From the NCBI GenBank assembly GCA_001775255.1, contig MFCJ01000041.1, positions 170 through 7,300 of the forward strand: a stretch of DNA of 7,131 nt. Reading direction: 5' to 3'. The position numbers were made by a program, and so were the translations under genes. The stretch is from Candidatus Dadabacteria bacterium RIFCSPHIGHO2_12_FULL_53_21. GTDB taxonomy: Bacteria; Desulfobacterota_D; UBA1144; Nemesobacterales; UBA2774. Below the pieces are notes generated by a model. That model was given only the letters and a program-made list of their open reading frames with translations. It was not told the DNA's origin and made no database searches. Below are positions 1-5,841 of the stretch, piece after piece (position 1 is the first letter of the stretch; every line of letters begins with the position of its first letter).

Positions 1-8
1 TGGTGTAA

Positions 9-47
9 AACCCGTTCATACTTCGACGGGCTCAGCACGAACGGGTT
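9..47. repeat. REP-like palindromic element, copy 1
   Basis: A perfect 9-bp inverted repeat (9-17 AACCCGTTC against 39-47 GAACGGGTT) encloses the core 'cttcgacgggctcag'. The core recurs at 114-137, with 22 of 23 bases shared when the following 'acgaacgg' is included. Palindromes with this core are widespread between genes in many proteobacteria-like genomes. I read it as an intergenic REP-type element, not as part of a gene. Confidence 0.75.
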
Positions 48-110
48 AGGCGTCGTTGCGGGTTTAAGCGGAAGAGGCAGGGTAGGATCGTAGAGACGCA
101 CTATGTATCT

Positions 111-137
111 GTCCTTCGACGGGCTCAGGACGAACGG
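111..137. repeat. REP-like palindromic element, copy 2
   Basis: This is the second copy of the 'cttcgacgggctcag' core in the same orientation as the copy at 9-47. Here the palindrome is formed by GTCCT (111-115) and AGGAC (127-131), and the outer arms of copy 1 are not preserved. The two copies lie about 90 bp apart. Confidence 0.7.
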
Positions 138-143
138 ATTTAT

Positions 144-181
144 CCCCCTCACCCTTGCCCTCTCCCACGCTGGGGAGAGGG
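144..181. repeat. Intergenic hairpin repeat with CCCTCTCCC/GGGAGAGGG arms
   Basis: A perfect 9-bp stem (158-166 and 173-181) closes a six-base loop, ACGCTG, and is preceded by a pyrimidine-rich lead 'ccccctcaccctt'. This arrangement is familiar as an intergenic repeat in many bacterial genomes. It directly follows the REP-like element, so 9-181 is a small cluster of non-coding repeats. It could act as an RNA hairpin downstream of a gene lying left of the window, but no T-tract follows it. Confidence 0.65.
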
Positions 182-387
182 AAGTTGTCGGCTACGAGCG
201 CAGGTTCTGCGCTGGGTGGACAAATATGGAAATTTCAGTTATATATTTCTCCCTTACGGACGCCCGGACACATAGTGTCCTTTACGTTTGTGGGGTAGTT
301 CCCTTCTGTTAGGGGAGGGGGACGACGGGGGTGCCGACGGGTAGTAATTCGGAACCCTGGAAAACCAGAAATACTCAAATTCGGAGT
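182..387. other. Non-coding stretch upstream of the tRNA genes
   Basis: I see no credible gene here. The open frames that cross it lack a ribosome binding site and run into the repeats or the tRNA genes. The only structure is a short inverted repeat, GGACAC-ATA-GTGTCC (266-280), which could be a protein binding site or hairpin. The promoter of the tRNA genes should lie within 300-387, but I cannot point to a convincing -35/-10 pair. Confidence 0.5.
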
Positions 388-464
388 GGGCGGTTAGCTC
401 AGCATGGGAGAGCGCCTGCCTTACAAGCAGGATGTCATAGGTTCAAATCCTTTACCGCCCACCA
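388..464 (+). tRNA. tRNA-Val (anticodon TAC)
   Basis: A full cloverleaf folds by eye. The acceptor stem GGGCGGT (388-394) pairs with ACCGCCC (454-460), with discriminator A461 and encoded CCA 462-464. The D stem is GCTC (397-400) with GAGC (410-413). The anticodon stem CCTGC/GCAGG encloses the loop CTTACAA, so the anticodon is TAC at 422-424, which reads valine GUA codons. The T loop is TTCAAAT. One T-stem pair (438/452) is a T-T mismatch, and the rest pair well. The tRNA-Asp gene starts 17 bp downstream, so the two are probably transcribed together. Confidence 0.96.
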
Positions 465-481
465 CTCCAAAACTAACTTGC

Positions 482-559
482 GGGGACGTAGTTCAGTCCG
501 GTTAGAACGCTGGCCTGTCAAGCCAGAGGTCGCGGGTTCGAGTCCCGTCGTCCCCGCCA
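482..559 (+). tRNA. tRNA-Asp (anticodon GTC)
   Basis: The acceptor stem GGGGACG (482-488) pairs with CGTCCCC (549-555), followed by discriminator G556 and encoded CCA 557-559. The anticodon stem CTGGC/GCCAG encloses the loop CTGTCAA, giving anticodon GTC at 517-519, which is aspartate. The T loop is TTCGAGT. G73 is the expected aspartate discriminator. This gene is complete and presumably functional. Its 3' part from the anticodon onward recurs at 2881-2923 (40 of 43 bases), so it may be the reconstituted target of an integrated element. Confidence 0.97.
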
Positions 560-621
560 GTTTTATTGCCTGAATAAGTACCGGCATACATGGTTTTCCT
601 TTAGCAAATTTTTACCCTTAC

Positions 622-650
622 TTCTCAATTTATTAATAATCTTGTATTAT
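622..650 (+). promoter_or_regulatory. Possible promoter for the oxygenase pair
   Basis: TTCTCA (622-627, four of six matches to a -35 box) is followed after 17 bp by TATTAT (645-650, five of six matches to a -10 box) in an AT-rich stretch. The first oxygenase ATG lies 70 bp further on. No other comparable pair is evident between the tRNA-Asp and the gene. The call rests on consensus matching alone. Confidence 0.35.
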
Positions 651-719
651 TTGTTCAACATTCCATAACGCGCGGGCAGAAAGGATTACGGCGGTCTGCT
701 CACGCAGGAGGAGGGGGAA

Positions 720-1697
720 ATGATCGGTAAAGCTATGGACGCGGTATTCAAACCTGCCGCCAGAGTCCTCGAAAGGAATTACATGAGCGCCCTGGGAGTG
801 AATAATACAACGGCGCTCGCCAGGGCATATAACAGTCTCAGATTCCGAAATTACCATGAGAACAGGAAGAGGTGGTATAGGGATAGCTTCTCCGAATTGA
901 TAGCCGAAAACGGTAACCCGGTCACGCCCGTGAACGAAATGAAAGACGGGTGGGTCATCGATACCTCGGGGAGGCTGCCTTATCTCGGGGAGCTTCTTAA
1001 AGAATCGAGCCTGATAATAGATGATCGGGGCGGCGAAAAGCATCAGTTTTACAGGAGACCATTTTTCCAGGATTTATTTACCGACGATTATTTCCCGAGA
1101 TGCCCTTCGATACTCAATTTCGCAACGTCCTCGGACGTACTTTCCACCGTTTGCAATTACCTTGGCTTCATACCCACACTTTCTTATTCCAAACCCTACG
1201 GCGTGAGGCTCATAGAGTCCTGGAACAAGTTCGACGAAACTCCGGACGCTCAGCCCAGGGAGAGCCAGCTCTTTCATCTCGACTATCACGATAAGCCGAT
1301 GGTCTATGTGATAGTCGTTCTGAGGGAGGTCACGATGGAGAGGGGGCCCTTTTGCTTTCTTCCCAAGTCCGTGTCGGCGCGGGCCGAAATCGGTCTCGGC
1401 GATTATCATACGAAGAAAGGCGGCCACCGCGTCAATGACGAAAAGATGTACTCCGTCGTTCCCGAAAGCGAGCTGATAAAGTTGTGCTATCCGGCGGGGA
1501 CGGTGTTGATCCTCGACAGCAGCGCGTGCTTTCACTACGGCAGTCGTAACGCGGTGAAACCCCGTCACCTGATGATGTTTGCGTATGTCTCAACAATAAG
1601 GACGGATTTCGGCGATATAGTGCTCAGGAACATGAGATATCCGGTCAGGAAGGAGGATTCAAGACTAAGGCGTATGGTGCTGGACAAGGAATATTGA
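720..1697 (+). CDS. PhyH-type Fe(II)/2-oxoglutarate dioxygenase, first tandem copy
   Basis: The 325-residue product resembles the phytanoyl-CoA dioxygenase (PhyH) family, whose members hydroxylate lipids or small molecules using Fe(II), O2 and 2-oxoglutarate. The metal triad is visible: H186 and D188 in the HxD motif 'FHLDYHD', and the distal H272 in 'CFHYGSR'. R282, ten residues later, is the likely 2-oxoglutarate carboxylate ligand. No signal peptide or membrane segment is evident, so it is probably cytoplasmic. The ATG is well supported by AGGAGG at 706-711, eight bases upstream. A paralogue about 85% identical follows after 57 bp without an obvious terminator, suggesting co-transcription. 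The substrate is unknown. A glycosyltransferase and an adenylating enzyme nearby are compatible with lipid or surface-glycan modification, but that is inference. Confidence 0.85.
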   Translation: MIGKAMDAVFKPAARVLERNYMSALGVNNTTALARAYNSLRFRNYHENRKRWYRDSFSELIAENGNPVTPVNEMKDGWVIDTSGRLPYLGELLKESSLIIDDRGGEKHQFYRRPFFQDLFTDDYFPRCPSILNFATSSDVLSTVCNYLGFIPTLSYSKPYGVRLIESWNKFDETPDAQPRESQLFHLDYHDKPMVYVIVVLREVTMERGPFCFLPKSVSARAEIGLGDYHTKKGGHRVNDEKMYSVVPESELIKLCYPAGTVLILDSSACFHYGSRNAVKPRHLMMFAYVSTIRTDFGDIVLRNMRYPVRKEDSRLRRMVLDKEY

Positions 1698-1754
1698 TAA
1701 TGAGCGGGATAGCGCCAGTCCGTCTGGGGATCAAGTGGCGGCGCGGGAGGAGAA

Positions 1755-2741
1755 ATGATCGGTAAAACCATAGACGTTGTATTCAAGCCTGCTGCCAAAA
1801 TCCTCGAGAGGAATTACATGAGCGCCCTGGGGGTGAATAATACTACGGCGATTGCCAGGGCCTACAACAGTCTCAGGTTCGGGAAGTATCATGAGTACAG
1901 GAAGCGGCGGTATAGGGAGAATTTCCCGGAGCTTATCAAAGAGAACGGAAACCCTGTCGCGCCCGTGAATGAAATGAAGGACGGATGGGTTATCGATACT
2001 TCGGGGAGGCTTCCTTATCTCGAGGAGATCCTCAGGGAATCGGCAGAGATAATAGATGAGCGGGGCGGCGAAAAGCAACATCTTCGATGGAGGCCTTTTT
2101 TTCAAGATATATTTATCGAAGATTACTTCCCGAGGTGCCCATCGATACTCAATTTCGCAACCTCTTCTGACGTGCTATCGACTGTATGCAGCTACCTCGG
2201 CTTTATACCCACGCTTTCTTATTCCAGGCCCTACGGCGTGAGGCTTGTAGAGTCCTGGAATAAATTCGATGATAAACCCGACGCTTTGCCCAGAGAGAGC
2301 CAGCTCTTTCATCTTGACTACCACGATAAGCCGATGGTCTACGTCATAGTCGTTTTGAGGGAGATCACGATGGAGAGGGGGCCTTTTTGCTTCCTGCCCA
2401 AGTCCGTGTCGGCGAAAGCCGAGATAGGTCTCGGTGATTACCATACAAAGAAGGGCGGTCACCGTGTTACTGACGAGAAAATGTATGCGGTCGTTCCCGA
2501 AAGCGAATTGATAAGGCTGTGTTATCCCGCGGGGACGGTGTTGTTCATCGACAGCAATGTGTGCTTTCACTACGGCAGCCGTAACGCGGTGAAACCCCGT
2601 CACCTGATGATGTTTGCGTATGTCTCAACAATAAGGACGGATTTTGGGGACCTTGTGGTGAAGAACATGAGATATCCGGTCAGGAAGGAGGATTCAAGAC
2701 TAAGGCGTATGATTTTGGATAGGGAATATTTACCACGATAA
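1755..2741 (+). CDS. PhyH-type Fe(II)/2-oxoglutarate dioxygenase, second tandem copy
   Basis: The 328-residue paralogue of the preceding gene is colinear with it, without a single indel over 325 residues (about 49 substitutions by hand count). It ends in three extra residues, LPR. The iron ligands H186, D188 and H272 and the 2-oxoglutarate arginine R282 are all retained, so both copies should be catalytically competent. Substitutions cluster in residues 40-125, for example 90-98 and 108-112, which may tune substrate or partner choice. The last 70 residues are nearly unchanged, even at silent codon positions. GGGAGGA (1745-1751) precedes the ATG. The duplication is confined to the coding region, because the flanking intergenic bases do not match. 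Downstream lies a 110-bp gap, then the remnant at 2852-2923. Confidence 0.85.
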   Translation: MIGKTIDVVFKPAAKILERNYMSALGVNNTTAIARAYNSLRFGKYHEYRKRRYRENFPELIKENGNPVAPVNEMKDGWVIDTSGRLPYLEEILRESAEIIDERGGEKQHLRWRPFFQDIFIEDYFPRCPSILNFATSSDVLSTVCSYLGFIPTLSYSRPYGVRLVESWNKFDDKPDALPRESQLFHLDYHDKPMVYVIVVLREITMERGPFCFLPKSVSAKAEIGLGDYHTKKGGHRVTDEKMYAVVPESELIRLCYPAGTVLFIDSNVCFHYGSRNAVKPRHLMMFAYVSTIRTDFGDLVVKNMRYPVRKEDSRLRRMILDREYLPR

Positions 2742-2805
2742 GATAGCTCAGGACCGTTTGGCAGCGGGACGACGGCGTGCGGTATCAGGTTCGCGATGAA
2801 ACGGT

Positions 2806-2835
2806 TTGACAGGCATGATACTGCTCGTGAATAAA
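2806..2835 (+). promoter_or_regulatory. Possible promoter upstream of the recombination scar
   Basis: A perfect -35 hexamer TTGACA (2806-2811) is followed after 18 bp by AATAAA (2830-2835, four of six matches to a -10 box), in the gap after the second oxygenase. If active, it would transcribe across the scar into the glycosyltransferase gene. The -10 is weak, so confidence is low. Apart from this and the remnant at 2852-2923, the gap 2742-2987 shows no gene. Confidence 0.3.
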
Positions 2836-2851
2836 AATAATAGAATCCACC

Positions 2852-2881
2852 CTAAGATAATTTAGTGATATGGAGGGGAAG
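2852..2881 (-). pseudogene. 3'-end remnant of a second ANL adenylating-enzyme gene
   Basis: Read on the minus strand from 2881 to 2852, the bases encode LPLHITKLS followed by TAG. These nine residues are identical to residues 517-525 of the intact adenylating enzyme at 4261-5841, whose end is ILPLHITKLSK. At DNA level 23 of 27 bases match, and all four changes are silent. The remnant lacks the final lysine codon and uses TAG, not TGA. Homology stops abruptly at 2881, where the tRNA-Asp fragment begins. A nine-residue identity next to a recombination-type junction is very unlikely to be chance. The remnant converges on the second oxygenase, as the intact gene converges on the glycosyltransferase. 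Confidence 0.8.
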
Positions 2882-2923
2882 TCAAGCCGGAGGTCGCGGG
2901 TTCAAGTCCCGTCGTCCCCACCA
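2881..2923 (+). pseudogene. tRNA-Asp 3' fragment (anticodon to CCA), possible attR
   Basis: The 43 bases match 517-559 of the intact tRNA-Asp at 40 positions. The fragment starts at the G of the GTC anticodon and runs through the T arm and acceptor strand to CCA. The differences are at 2889, 2904 and 2920, the last changing the aspartate discriminator G73 to A. The 5' half of the tRNA is absent, and minus-strand adenylating-enzyme sequence takes its place. Weak similarity continues past CCA ('ccagt..ttattg'). Fragments of this kind are left at the far end of elements that integrate in tRNA genes. It cannot function as a tRNA. Confidence 0.88.
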
Positions 2924-2940
2924 GTCCTTATTGTTCCGGT

Positions 2941-2979
2941 ATCGGGAATATATACCAACGAATATAGCTATCTGGTATA
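2941..2979 (+). promoter_or_regulatory. Shared upstream element and inverted repeat before the glycosyltransferase
   Basis: Bases 2941-2965 match 5900-5924 at 20 of 25 positions, the core being ATCGGGA followed by ATATACCA and AATAT. The same stretch has a 7-bp inverted repeat, TATACCA (2951-2957) with TGGTATA (2973-2979), and an 8-bp palindrome ATAGCTAT (2964-2971) that also occurs at 6004-6011. It ends 8 bp before the glycosyltransferase ATG, where no Shine-Dalgarno sequence is visible. It could be an operator or a promoter overlapping a near-leaderless start. This is inference from sequence symmetry. Confidence 0.35.
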
Positions 2980-2987
2980 GTGTCGCT

Positions 2988-4142
2988 ATGAAAATTATGT
3001 TCTTTATTCAGGACCTCGGGTTTGGAGGGGTCCTGCGCCAGGTCTCGCTGCTGGCGGCGAATCTCGCACGCAGGGGACACGGCGTTTCCGTGATCGCCAT
3101 GTATCCGAAAGACGATACCTGGCGGGGCTTGTGGAACGCCGATTCCATCGATATCGGCACACTTTTCTCCCGGAAGCCGTACAGGGACATTCCCGGCCCG
3201 ATCACGATGTTGATGGCTGTATCGCGGTTAAGGCGTCTCTTGAAGAGAGAGAGAACGGAAGTTCTTTACTGCTTCGGCGGCAGCGCAGCGATGCTCGTCT
3301 CGTGGCTCGCAGCCCGGACACTGCCCGGAACGAAGCTTGTCTGGGGCATCCGCGGGTCAGGCGCCCTGCTCAGGCTCGGCAGCGATAATATTAAGTACAA
3401 AGCCGTTTTTCAAATTCCAAAATACGTATCGTCATCCGTGCCTCTGGTGGTGTCGAATTCTGAAGCGGGATTGTACGTAAGGCAGAACATGGGTTATAAA
3501 TTTGTAAAACATCTCGTAATACACAACGGTATCGATACGGAGAAGTTTAAGCCGGACACGAAGGCGCGTAATGAGCTTCGACGGGCGTGGGGAGTCTCGG
3601 AGAAGGAAGTACTCGTGGGCATCGTCAGCCGTATAATTGAAGCCAAGGGGTTCCGGCTGTTCCTTGAGGCCGCGTCCGCAATCACTAAAGAGCGAAATAA
3701 TCTGTGGTTCGTTTGCGTCGGAGAGGGGGATGAAGATTATAAAAAAAGAATGGTGCTTTTGAGTAAGGACCTGGGGATATACGACCGTGTTATCTGGGCC
3801 GGTTTTAGAGAGGACATGAACGCAGTTTTTAACGCGCTCGATGTGTTATGCTCCGCTTCTTACGGGGAGGGCTTCCCGAACGTCGTAGGGGAAGCCATGG
3901 CGTGCGGCGTGCCCTGCGTTGTCACCGACGTGGGCGCATCCGCGGAAATCGTGGGGAAACTCGGAGTCGTCGTGCAGCCGGGCGATGCGAAAATGCTCGC
4001 CGGGGGCCTCGAGAATATCCTGAACATGCTCCCGGATTTCGATTCAACGGATTTACGCAGGAGGATCGCCGAGAATTTTTCCGTTGAAAAGATGGTTGAA
4101 AGGACGGAACAAGCTTTGAAAGAGGTTCTAAGCGGCGGGTAG
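2988..4142 (+). CDS. GT4-family (GT-B fold) glycosyltransferase
   Basis: The 384-residue protein has the layout of family 4 retaining glycosyltransferases, which move a sugar from a nucleotide donor to a lipid, glycan or small-molecule acceptor on the cytoplasmic side of the membrane. The N-terminal domain opens with the glycine-rich acceptor loop 'LGFGG' (10-14). The hinge region carries 'VSNSE' (155-159) and 'HNGID' (179-183). The donor domain has R215 and K220 in 'SRIIEAKG' and the EX7E motif E294/E302 in 'GEGFPNVVGEAMACG'. I chose the ATG at 2988 because it gives the usual start MKIMFFIQDLGFGG. The in-frame GTG at 2865 adds 41 residues that are only the tRNA fragment translated. No Shine-Dalgarno precedes the ATG. 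Acceptor and donor sugar cannot be told from sequence. Confidence 0.92.
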   Translation: MKIMFFIQDLGFGGVLRQVSLLAANLARRGHGVSVIAMYPKDDTWRGLWNADSIDIGTLFSRKPYRDIPGPITMLMAVSRLRRLLKRERTEVLYCFGGSAAMLVSWLAARTLPGTKLVWGIRGSGALLRLGSDNIKYKAVFQIPKYVSSSVPLVVSNSEAGLYVRQNMGYKFVKHLVIHNGIDTEKFKPDTKARNELRRAWGVSEKEVLVGIVSRIIEAKGFRLFLEAASAITKERNNLWFVCVGEGDEDYKKRMVLLSKDLGIYDRVIWAGFREDMNAVFNALDVLCSASYGEGFPNVVGEAMACGVPCVVTDVGASAEIVGKLGVVVQPGDAKMLAGGLENILNMLPDFDSTDLRRRIAENFSVEKMVERTEQALKEVLSGG

Positions 4143-4191
4143 TTTTGCATTATATGAGCCGTCTAAAAACTCCCATAATATAATGCAAAAC
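4142..4191. repeat. 14-bp inverted repeat between convergent genes, possible bidirectional terminator
   Basis: GTTTTGCATTATAT (4142-4155) and its exact complement ATATAATGCAAAAC (4178-4191) enclose a 22-base loop. The left arm begins on the last base of the glycosyltransferase stop codon, and the convergent adenylating-enzyme gene ends 70 bp to the right. The position suits a shared terminator, but the stem is AT-rich and no T-run follows the 3' arm on either strand, so it is not a textbook intrinsic terminator. Two smaller hairpins lie to its right: GCATCA/TGATGC (4208-4226) and CGAAG/CTTCG (4226-4240). Confidence 0.8.
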
Positions 4192-4260
4192 GGTGCGCCC
4201 CTTCTATGCATCAATCAGGATGATGCGAAGTGGTTCTTCGTCTGTGCCGCAATTCTCCGC

Positions 4261-5841
4261 TCACTTGGACAGTTTAGTGATATGAAGGGGAAGGATTTTC
4301 GCGGACGACGTGGTGTAAGGCTCCCTTCTTATAACTCGGAGGGTGTTACCCTGGCACCACTGCCTGACCATCACCTCGCCCCCGGGATAGGGAATAAGAG
4401 CGTTGACTACCGTATCGATGACGGCTTTATCGTCAACCTCGCCCACACGAGGGCTCACGACTATATTCACCTTCGGGAGCCCGTCTACCTCTTCCTCCGC
4501 GAACTGGTAGTCTGTAGGGCCGCCACCGAACCTGCCGGGCAGGACCTCCTCGATTACCCTGAGCAGCTCCGTCCCGAGGAAAGTCACTCCCTCGCTCGTA
4601 AGTTTTTCATAGCTTCTGATATTGGACAGGTGCGTACCGTATCCGAGCTCTCCTATCCGGCAGCCGCATTCCCTTGACTCAAGATTGCCGTAGTCGTCGC
4701 TCTCCACGTTCAGCATGAGCTTCGGGCAGAGCGGAAGGACAGACGTATATATGAGGGCTCCGACCTTTCCTCCGCCGGTCCCAACTTCCTTCGTACGCTG
4801 GATCACCGCTATCTTATCGGTGAGGAGGTGGACTTCGTCCAGGTGTATGGGGTTCGCGCAAGCAAGCCCCATAGTGCCCAATTCCGTCATCGAGTAGTGA
4901 CAATGGACCCTGCTGCCGGTTTCTCTTATTATCTTCGCTTTTGCTGGTGTGAGCGGTTCGCCTCCTCCCGGGAAGAAGGTGCCTGATATGTCGAACCCCT
5001 TTTCCCGGGCGGCGAGGCATACCCTGACCGCGGCGCTCACATTAGTATCCAGAACGGCCGGTCTGCCTTGTCTTCTCTTCGTCTCGAGCCAGGCGGCGAC
5101 CTTGTGAGCCTCGTTCAGAGGCACGTGCTCGGGCACGGGCATGGGATTGGCGAACATCCTGCTCGCCAGGATGCTGTATCTCGTGAAAATATAGAATTTG
5201 AGGTTTTTTAAATTGAGCGAAAGCGCGGTGGGCGAAAACCACCGTTCGAGCGGACTCCCGAGCTTGGAATAACGGAGGGCGAGTTTCATGCCGACGGCCA
5301 CTGGGGGTATCTCCCGCCATGCTCCCCGGGGATTCGCGGTCAACCCGAAGGTCTCAAGAAATAAATGGAAGTAGGCCGCTTCATGGGTGAGCAGATCGAG
5401 GTCGATAATGATGCGGTTCCCCCTGCTTCTCGACCCGCCGCTCCTGGCTTCATAAAACTTGACCAGGAACGGGTTGTCGAAATCATGGGGCAGGGTCGGG
5501 AACTCGAGCCCTGGACGACGTACAGGCTGCCTGCCCTTGAATTCATTCAGAGTGAGGTAAACGCCTGAGTCGTAGATTTTCGAGAGTGATCCCTCAATGC
5601 CTTCGCTCTCTACAAGTTTTACAAAATCCCCGTACTCGATCCCCGCGTGCCTGAGGAGCTTGAAATACGGGCTTCTCGGATTATCGTAAATCCCCAGCTT
5701 CAGTATGCGCAAAAAGGACTTCTCCCTGTTTTGCAGCTGACTGGTAATCATATTTCTGCAGACTTCCGGGGGCAGGGTGTGACGGAAGAAATCATTGAGC
5801 CCCCATGCGTACCTGCTGAAAATTTTCAGTTCTTCAAGCAT
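4261..5841 (-). CDS. ANL-superfamily adenylating enzyme (LuxE/PaaK-like)
   Basis: The 526-residue protein looks like an acyl-adenylating enzyme of the LuxE/phenylacetate-CoA ligase branch, which activates a carboxylate with ATP for transfer to a thiol or protein. A degenerate P-loop A3 motif, RSGGSRSRG, is at 133-141 in place of the usual TSGTTG. 'GGGEP' is at 292-296, the A5-like 'YSMTEL' at 316-321, 'ESDDYG' (A7-like) at 380-385, an A8-like stretch with R409 near 408-431, and the A10 lysine K515 in 'TTSSAKI'. The first 130 residues form an extra N-terminal region ('NPRSPY', 'DEFKGR') found in some uncharacterised ANL proteins. No carrier-protein domain is fused. The ATG at 5841 has only a weak upstream ribosome site. 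It converges on the glycosyltransferase gene. The substrate is unknown. A remnant of a second copy lies at 2852-2881. Confidence 0.78.
   Translation of the reverse strand: MLEELKIFSRYAWGLNDFFRHTLPPEVCRNMITSQLQNREKSFLRILKLGIYDNPRSPYFKLLRHAGIEYGDFVKLVESEGIEGSLSKIYDSGVYLTLNEFKGRQPVRRPGLEFPTLPHDFDNPFLVKFYEARSGGSRSRGNRIIIDLDLLTHEAAYFHLFLETFGLTANPRGAWREIPPVAVGMKLALRYSKLGSPLERWFSPTALSLNLKNLKFYIFTRYSILASRMFANPMPVPEHVPLNEAHKVAAWLETKRRQGRPAVLDTNVSAAVRVCLAAREKGFDISGTFFPGGGEPLTPAKAKIIRETGSRVHCHYSMTELGTMGLACANPIHLDEVHLLTDKIAVIQRTKEVGTGGGKVGALIYTSVLPLCPKLMLNVESDDYGNLESRECGCRIGELGYGTHLSNIRSYEKLTSEGVTFLGTELLRVIEEVLPGRFGGGPTDYQFAEEEVDGLPKVNIVVSPRVGEVDDKAVIDTVVNALIPYPGGEVMVRQWCQGNTLRVIRREPYTTSSAKILPLHITKLSK

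Noticed and set aside
266..280. GGACAC-ATA-GTGTCC as a terminator or CRISPR-like repeat
   Set aside because: It is a single copy with six-base arms, no T-tract directly after it and no second repeat unit. It is at most a protein binding site.
331..573. An 80-residue plus-strand frame over the tRNA pair
   Set aside because: It is read straight through both tRNA genes, and its 'AGSSPVVPA' type ending is the usual artefact of translating a tRNA T arm and acceptor.
1074..1568. Long minus-strand frames inside both oxygenase genes (also 2175-2603)
   Set aside because: The two are equivalent shadows that arise because the paralogues share codon pattern. They have no start signal, and their conservation is explained by the sense gene.
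4183..4677. A 164-residue plus-strand frame antisense to the adenylating enzyme
   Set aside because: It lies over the 3' end of the ANL gene in the opposite direction, has no ribosome binding site, and shows no family resemblance, while the ANL frame has clear motifs.
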